Shown: positions 58,990 to 64,000 of the stretch, one piece after another
How positions within the stretch are numbered: the stretch's first letter is position 1
Layout of the letters: every line of letters starts with the position of its first letter
Origin: Paramoeba atlantica
Taxonomy: Eukaryota; Discosea
Length of the DNA stretch: 64,000 bases
Direction of reading: 5' to 3'
NCBI GenBank assembly: GCA_977017575.1
Contig: CDRNVI010000030.1
Span: 1,116,001-1,180,000, forward strand
Translations under genes and position numbers: made by a program
Notes under the pieces: model-generated
Told to the model about the DNA's origin: nothing
The model's database searches: none
What the model saw: the letters and a program-made list of their open reading frames with translations, nothing else

Positions 58990-59059
58990 CTATACATATA
59001 TGATATATACTATACATATATATACTGTATATTAGTCTAGTAATAAACATATTACATGG

Positions 59060-59985
59060 AGAAGCAGTCGATAAATATTTGGGTTCAGTGGGTTCAATGA
59101 ACCACGAAATAGGGTTCACTGAACAACTAGGTATGGAAATACGGAGCGTTCGAACCCTTGCTACCGGCCCACGGAAAACTGACACCAAAGGAAGTACTTC
59201 AAATGTTATAAGGATTGGCATGCGCCATTTCGCAAGCGTATTCAGAGAGAAACGAGTCCATCGACGTACAGTAGACAGGTTTACCCAAACATTTGAACAC
59301 CTAATGGCCTCTGTACACGATTTAAGTTTTGAAAAAATCCAAAGGCACTGTGGTGTACCTTCAAAAGGACGAGACCTTTGTCTCAAAGATCAAGATTAGC
59401 AGACACAATAAGAGTAAGAGGGTCCGCAAAGGGGGTTCTACTGTGTATCACGTTCTTGTGAATTGTCATCGCATAGTAGACACTGAAGGAAGTATTCATC
59501 AGCCAATGCTCGATATCTTCGTTCGTGGCCTGCCCCAAAGAGATGGTCAAACGATGTTACAAGACGTGGAGCACTTGGCCAAGAACAAGCGAACCATCGT
59601 AAGTAACGACGCACATCGTGCTAGCTTTGTGGTTGGTCGAAAATTTCAGAAAGATGGGGCGGGTGCACACTACGGCCAAAAATACGAAAACCTATCTTTT
59701 CGCTTCAAAAATTGAATACATATATTGGCCAATATATTTGGCATTGAATACATATATATAATTGAATACTAATTGGCCGGCTAATTCTCCCGGCCTTAAT
59801 CCTATTGAAAACGTGTGGGAAATGATTCAACAGTGTAAATGAAATGAATCCGTCTTGTACTATTTTTCTAGTTAAGTGCGTAAAGAAAGCTTTTGAGAAT
59901 ATTGGTGAATCTGAGCTTGACCGTACTGTTTTAAGTTTCGACAAAAGGCTGGAATCTTGCAAAAAAATGGTGGCGAAAAAGTGAA
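59060..59985 (+). mobile_element. Decayed Tc1/mariner transposon
   Basis: Plus-strand transposase remains. The N-terminal part is in 59079-59399 (HEIGFTEQLGMEIRSVRTLA; EKRVHRRTVDRF), a catalytic-domain part in 59329-59700 (VYHVLVNCHRIVDTEGSI, DGQTMLQDVEHLAKNKRTIV), and the hallmark WPANSPGLNPIENVWEMIQQ is encoded at about 59772-59835. The C-terminal helix (VKCVKKAFENIGESELDR) lies just beyond. The pieces are in different frames with stops between them, so the gene is dead. The flanks are TATA-rich, fitting the TA target of the family, but terminal repeats could not be fixed. Confidence 0.75.
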
Positions 59986-60616
59986 AAAATAGTAATACTA
60001 AATTCAACTTTTTTTGCATTTTATTTTCTCTATGATATGCGAAAACAAGCGTCACCGAGATCTGCAAAATGCAACAAAAAATAGCCCAAACGAAGACTCT
60101 ACGCAAAGCACTATTCGTTTGCTTTCTTTACTGTTTATCGCGTTTTTTCGATTCTATGATTTTTACTGGTGATATTATTAACCCCAACTGATAACTTTTA
60201 ATGATAATCACGTTTTTAACATTTTAGCCAAATAACTTATCATACCTGTGACCTGCTACCATAACTGTGACCTCGTACCGGGGGGATATGCTAAACCGGA
60301 CCCGTTTACAAAGAAATTTGCATCAAAAAAAATCAGATGAAATGCGCCACCTGCCGCCATCACTGAATCTACGCGGACTAGTTGAGGGTGGCATAGTTTG
60401 ATGGGACGAAAAGTTTTCTTTTATGTCTGCAGTGATAAATGGTGACTAAATGTTGATTTGTTTTCATGGTGACGGTAACCCCTTTCGGTGTCTGAGTGAA
60501 AAGCTTGAATAGAGTACATACTATGCACTCGAGTCAAGGATAGAAGTTTCATCACCTACATGAGATGGTAAAAATTGATGGTGAGAATTGGTAAATTTCT
60601 CCTTTTTTTACCTCTA
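59986..60616. other. Spacer, no gene recognised
   Basis: AT-rich spacer between the dead mariner and the RAD1-like gene. No feature was recognised. Confidence 0.4.
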
Positions 60617-61519
60617 CTATCTTAGAAAAACTGGAAGCATGCATTTCTCGATCACCGCTCTAGACAGGAAATCCGAGGAAGAGGACGGAAAAGACACACT
60701 GGCCATACCTTTTTGATTCCACTGAACCACGAGACAGTTACCTTCACCGAAGGTGCTCTTATTGCCACAGCCAAACAACATGGCACAGTGACCCATGAGG
60801 TACTCATGGTACACGTCGGAATCTCCAAACAGCTCCAGAGTAGAGCCAGAGGAGCACTGTAAGGAGATCGTGAGGCTACCATAAACTCCCCCGAGGCCCT
60901 TAAACGTAACCACTTCACTTTCCCTATGCAACGAAACGCCAATGTGTGTACAGGTGTACGACATGAAGCTCTGGACCACCTCTCGCATTAAAGCGATCTC
61001 ACACTCCAAGTGTGCCACCACGTGAAAGGAGGAGAAGCTCATGTTAAGGGGCTCCGCTAAGTCGGTTTTTACAAAGAGGACGGTTTCAATTTCCGCCTCT
61101 ATGGTGCGTTCGGGGGATACAAGAACGGTAAGGCCGTGGCTCACGGCGCCGTCGTAGTCAAAAGTAACCGTGCGCAAGTTCTCACCCACTCCTTCCTCCC
61201 CGAGAGCTTCATTCGAACACGAACGATTGGTCTTACCGAGCTGGAGGGCAAAAATAAGAGCGTTGAGCTCCACAGAAAGTCGCATGGGTGTGGTCACGGA
61301 AAACGAGGAGAACCAATCCTTCGGGATGTGGAGACTTGCCTCCACGGACAAGTCGTCCGACTCCGTGCGTATTAGCAAAGGGGTTTCCTGGGAAAGCACC
61401 AGTGTAACCCACTGTTGCTGTCGCTCCCCACTTTGTAAAGAATAGAGCGCGTTACAGAGATGGGGAGGAGAGGCTCGGAGCTGTGCGGAGAACACGGATT
61501 GTCCCGTTGCGGAAGCCAT
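60617..61519 (-). CDS. RAD1: RAD1-like subunit of the 9-1-1 checkpoint clamp
   Basis: A 300-residue protein whose length and strand pattern fit RAD1. FSAQLRASPPHLCNALYSL starts the first clamp domain, QEASLHIPKDWF-like sequence (EASLHIPKDWFSSF) matches the strand-and-helix that in RAD1 reads A-x-A-(Y/F)-(I/L)-x-x-x-x-F, and MRLSVELNALIFALQL is the typical L-x-x-L-L-x-x-L helix. The second half (LECEIALMREVVQSF, SEVVTFKGLGGVYGSL, FPSSSSDFLSRAVIEKCM) fits the second domain. RAD1 with RAD9 and HUS1 forms a DNA-damage clamp; kinetoplastids have these proteins. A PCNA-fold protein of another kind is the alternative. Confidence 0.6.
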   Translation of the reverse strand: MASATGQSVFSAQLRASPPHLCNALYSLQSGERQQQWVTLVLSQETPLLIRTESDDLSVEASLHIPKDWFSSFSVTTPMRLSVELNALIFALQLGKTNRSCSNEALGEEGVGENLRTVTFDYDGAVSHGLTVLVSPERTIEAEIETVLFVKTDLAEPLNMSFSSFHVVAHLECEIALMREVVQSFMSYTCTHIGVSLHRESEVVTFKGLGGVYGSLTISLQCSSGSTLELFGDSDVYHEYLMGHCAMLFGCGNKSTFGEGNCLVVQWNQKGMASVSFPSSSSDFLSRAVIEKCMLPVFLR

Positions 61520-61762
61520 TCCTAAAATGAAATCGGTGTAGATGCACGAGAATGTTTCTAGTTTCTATTTCCCTGAAATTCGTTTTCTGTTTTTATAATC
61601 ATGTCATAAAAACTTTCACTACATCGTCCTGGCGCGTACGTATAATCTTGTATATCTTTGGACATACATGTAATTGGGGCTCCAAACCTATGAAAATAAG
61701 AAGACTCCAATGAAACGAACTTACATCATTGAATCGTACTCTGAAAATATAGTCCAAAAGTA

Positions 61763-63424
61763 TCACACAGAAGCCACTGCCTCATCTTTGGTCGTGTGAC
61801 AGGTGTGGCACCATGGCCTCCACGAGTAATTAAAACTTCCACACGTGGAACACATAAATTGTCCCGGCTGTAGCGGCTCCGTGTCACCCTCGATCATCGC
61901 CCTGCGTGTTCCACAAAAGAGACAAAGCATACGAGCCCCATAGTTCACCTCGCTACAGCACTCACACACGAAATTCCCCCTCCGAGAGAAGCTCCTCACC
62001 ACGGAGCAGGTCGCGTCCCGGGCCGCACCGCATACCCAACACATTTTCCTCTTGTTCGGGTTGATCGTTGCGCACTGGCCACACTTCCAGTCCCCGAGCG
62101 AGGCACTCTCCCACGAGCGGCTCTCCGCCACTTTGTGTACGTGATGCGGGTCCGTGTATACCGTGCTACAGTGCGCACACACCTGGGTCTCCTCCCGAAA
62201 GTTAATCCGCTCACATTTCACACACAACCAGTCCCCCGGCACAGCCTCCGCGAGCGTCCTCCCGAGGTTATACGGTATCCTCGGCGTGTCCTCCCCCCGC
62301 TCTTTCGCACACATAAAACACTTTCTCCTTTGCCGGTAATTCGCCACCCCACACCCCTCACAACACCAGTCCCCCGGCCACGCCTCAAACCCCTCCCCCA
62401 ACCCCACCACCACCTCTTTCCCTCCCCCCTCCCCCCTCCCTTTCCCACACCTCACACACCCCTTCCGCTGCCCCCCCACATTATTCCACCCACACCCCCC
62501 ACAGTTCCAGTCCCCCCCCCTCGGCCCCCCCTCCCTCCCCTCCACCATCTCCACCCGCTCACTCACCCCACTCCCACACCGCACACAGCCCACCCGGTAC
62601 CCATAATTCCACAGCTCACACTGCTCACACCTCCAATCCCCCCGCCTACTCCCCGCCCGCACGTGCGCCGGTCCCGCCCCCTCCGGCCGCCCCGCCTCAC
62701 ACTTAATGCAACACACCCGCATGCTGAAGTTCAGCACCCCGCACTGGGGGCAGTAGAACTCCCCCTCCTTCAGCTCCGGCAGCGGGATCACCCTACTCCC
62801 CACGACCGCCCCCTCCCCCCCCCTCTCCCGCGGGGCCTCACACCGGTAGCACCCCCCCCGTGCCTTGAAGTTCCACAGCGCGCAGTGGGTGCACTGCCAG
62901 TCCCCGGGGCGGGGGGCCATCCCCCCCGCGGGGCGCCACGGGGAGCCGTCGGGGTGGGCCCAGCGCAGGCAGCCCGGGGCGAGGGGGGTGGCGCACACGT
63001 AGCACGCCGTGCGGGTCTTGAAGTTCGACCCCTCGCAGACGGGGCAGAGCCAGTCCCCGGGGAGCCGCGGGGGGTCGCGGTCGGGGGGGGGCCGGGAGGG
63101 GGGGCCACCACGACGCCGGCGGGTCCCGCGGAGGCGACCGGGGGGGTGGTGGGGCTGGAGCTCACCGAATTCATCGAAGTGGGGACGACGACGGGGGGAG
63201 GGACGGAAGGGGGAGGGGGGGTAGGGGTTGCGGTTGGAGGCGTCGTCATCGTAGGTGGGGGGGTGGTGGTGGTGGTGGTGATAGGGGGAGGGGGGTGGGG
63301 GGGTGGAGGGGGAGGAAGAGGGGTTGGTGGAGGGGGAGAATTGTACCATGGGGGTACGGTAGAGAGAGGGGAGAGGGCATGGGGGGGAGGGGGGGAGACG
63401 AAAGGTGCGAAAGAGGATACGCAT
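61763..63424 (-). CDS. Multi-RanBP2-type zinc-finger protein, probably mitochondrial RNA-binding
   Basis: A 553-residue protein. The leader MRILFRTFRLPPSPPCPLPS suggests mitochondrial import. A Pro/Ser/His/Arg-rich region reaches residue 120. Then ten RanBP2-type zinc fingers follow to the end, each of the plan (D/E)-W-x-C-x-x-C-x-x-x-N-(F/Y)-x-x-R-x-x-C-x-x-C, e.g. GDWLCPVCEGSNFKTRTACY (first) and QFMCSTCGSFNYSWRPWC (last). These fingers bind single-stranded RNA, and kinetoplastid mitochondria use RanBP2-finger proteins in mRNA processing and editing, so an RNA role in the mitochondrion is likely. Fingers five and seven have small insertions in the loop. The plus strand flips from C-rich to G-rich near 62880. 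Confidence 0.8.
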   Translation of the reverse strand: MRILFRTFRLPPSPPCPLPSLYRTPMVQFSPSTNPSSSPSTPPPPSPYHHHHHHPPTYDDDASNRNPYPPSPFRPSPRRRPHFDEFGELQPHHPPGRLRGTRRRRGGPPSRPPPDRDPPRLPGDWLCPVCEGSNFKTRTACYVCATPLAPGCLRWAHPDGSPWRPAGGMAPRPGDWQCTHCALWNFKARGGCYRCEAPRERGGEGAVVGSRVIPLPELKEGEFYCPQCGVLNFSMRVCCIKCEAGRPEGAGPAHVRAGSRRGDWRCEQCELWNYGYRVGCVRCGSGVSERVEMVEGREGGPRGGDWNCGGCGWNNVGGQRKGCVRCGKGRGEGGGKEVVVGLGEGFEAWPGDWCCEGCGVANYRQRRKCFMCAKERGEDTPRIPYNLGRTLAEAVPGDWLCVKCERINFREETQVCAHCSTVYTDPHHVHKVAESRSWESASLGDWKCGQCATINPNKRKMCWVCGAARDATCSVVRSFSRRGNFVCECCSEVNYGARMLCLFCGTRRAMIEGDTEPLQPGQFMCSTCGSFNYSWRPWCHTCHTTKDEAVASV

Positions 63425-63903
63425 GGAGGAAGTGAACGGTGGGTTGGGGATGGTGGGGGGGTTAGGGGATCGGCATGTCCCGAGGCAAGTCGTTAAGAGA
63501 TGAAAATAGAATAAAGAGGCTCAATGGATAAAGAAAATTCATTTCGGTTGGGTGGCTATAAAGTTCTTATACTAAGCTTTTATACGATTTGTATAATGTC
63601 CGATGGTAGATTACATGCTTGATGGCTTTACATGAATGATGGCTTTACTGTAGGATGGAAAGTTATGGAAGGAAACTTGCTACAAGCGACAGAGCAAAGT
63701 AGTGAGAATGAAGGGACTTGTTATACATGGATAAAGAAGTTGTGCTCTACCAAATATATTTTTTCTGACCTCCTTTTAATTCCATAAATTCTTTAAAGTT
63801 TCAACATTAACGCTGTACAAGTAATGGATTTGTCAATCCATAATGAGATTTATAAATCATCCTTCCCATTAGTTTTCTAAAGAATGACGTACTCTAATCA
63901 TCG
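63425..63903. other. Spacer
   Basis: The first 60 bases continue the G-rich composition of the zinc-finger gene; the rest is AT-rich. It contains a repeated (GATGGCTTTAC) around 63620-63650. No gene is seen. Confidence 0.4.
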
Positions 63904-64000
63904 TTATGCAGCAATGGTCACTGAAGTGGGATCGGCGTCACTCGAACTGCATACTTCAGTTGGAGCCTCACCATCTTCGTTCCAAAACTCGGAGCTTGGT
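63904..64000 (-). CDS. C-terminal end of a gene running in from the right edge
   Basis: On the minus strand the frame is open from the window edge to a TAA at 63904-63906, giving 31 residues that include EFWNEDGEAPTEVCSSSDA and end TIAA. The acidic, Ser-rich composition and the stop at a normal distance from the next gene fit the end of a host gene in the same cluster. Too short to identify. Confidence 0.4.
   Translation of the reverse strand, partial: PSSEFWNEDGEAPTEVCSSSDADPTSVTIAA

Noticed and set aside
62135-63496. Plus-strand frame of 453 codons opposite the zinc-finger gene.
   Set aside because: Its Pro- and Gly-rich content follows from the skewed base composition, and the minus strand encodes ten regular zinc fingers.
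1-64000. Search for tRNA, rRNA, spliced-leader RNA genes and CRISPR arrays.
   Set aside because: Reading by eye found no convincing T-loop and anticodon arm pair, rRNA core, spliced-leader exon or regularly spaced repeat array; a covariance scan would be needed to exclude small RNAs.

Overview
The window looks like nuclear DNA of a kinetoplastid flagellate or a close relative. The best single marker is a trypanothione reductase (8002-9501), an enzyme of the thiol system peculiar to kinetoplastids. A mitochondrial HMG-like protein resembling the kinetoplast DNA-packaging KAP proteins (40245-40748) agrees with it, as do several proteins with mitochondrial presequences and the gene layout. From the right edge to position 775 every convincing host gene lies on the minus strand, without visible introns and mostly with short gaps. 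That is the layout of one long polycistronic unit of the trypanosomatid type. It meets a single plus-strand gene (2-514) convergently at 515-774. About 30 host genes in 64 kb with AT-rich spacers would suit a compact genome such as that of a prokinetoplastid (Perkinsela-like); that placement is inference. Stops are standard (TAA and TGA both end genes).

Layout: 0.8-10 kb holds a YceI-like protein, a large mitochondrial protein, the gamete fusogen HAP2 and trypanothione reductase. 10-18 kb is RNA and ribosome biogenesis (RRP15, an RRM protein, UTP7/WDR46, an XRN exonuclease). 18-32 kb mixes orphan genes with the selenocysteine factor SBP2, a divergent histone H4, an EndoG-like nuclease and four dispersed genes of one leucine-rich-repeat (LRR) family (the first at 10 kb). 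33-34 kb is a dead pogo-like transposon. 35-46 kb holds a HAD nucleotidase, an E2 enzyme, two near-identical basic RG-rich proteins, the KAP-like protein and three orphans. 46.7-48.6 kb is an apparently intact IS30-type transposon. 48.8-56 kb holds an orphan, a CWC27-tail-like protein, a Nup107-like nucleoporin and an mL44-like protein. 56-60.6 kb is a nest of decayed mobile DNA (TIR element, dead mariner). The window ends with a RAD1-like clamp subunit, a ten-finger RanBP2-type zinc protein and a cut gene.

Themes: nuclear gene-expression factors, mitochondrial or kinetoplast proteins, and a sexual fusogen share one transcription unit with no functional clustering, as expected where genes are processed one by one by trans-splicing. 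Two kinds of structure are not explained by the genes. First, a subset of genes carry GC-rich islands whose strand bias flips from C-rich to G-rich (left to right on the plus strand) at one point inside each gene. Second, many spacers carry short inverted repeats headed by runs of C or G, some clearly one family.
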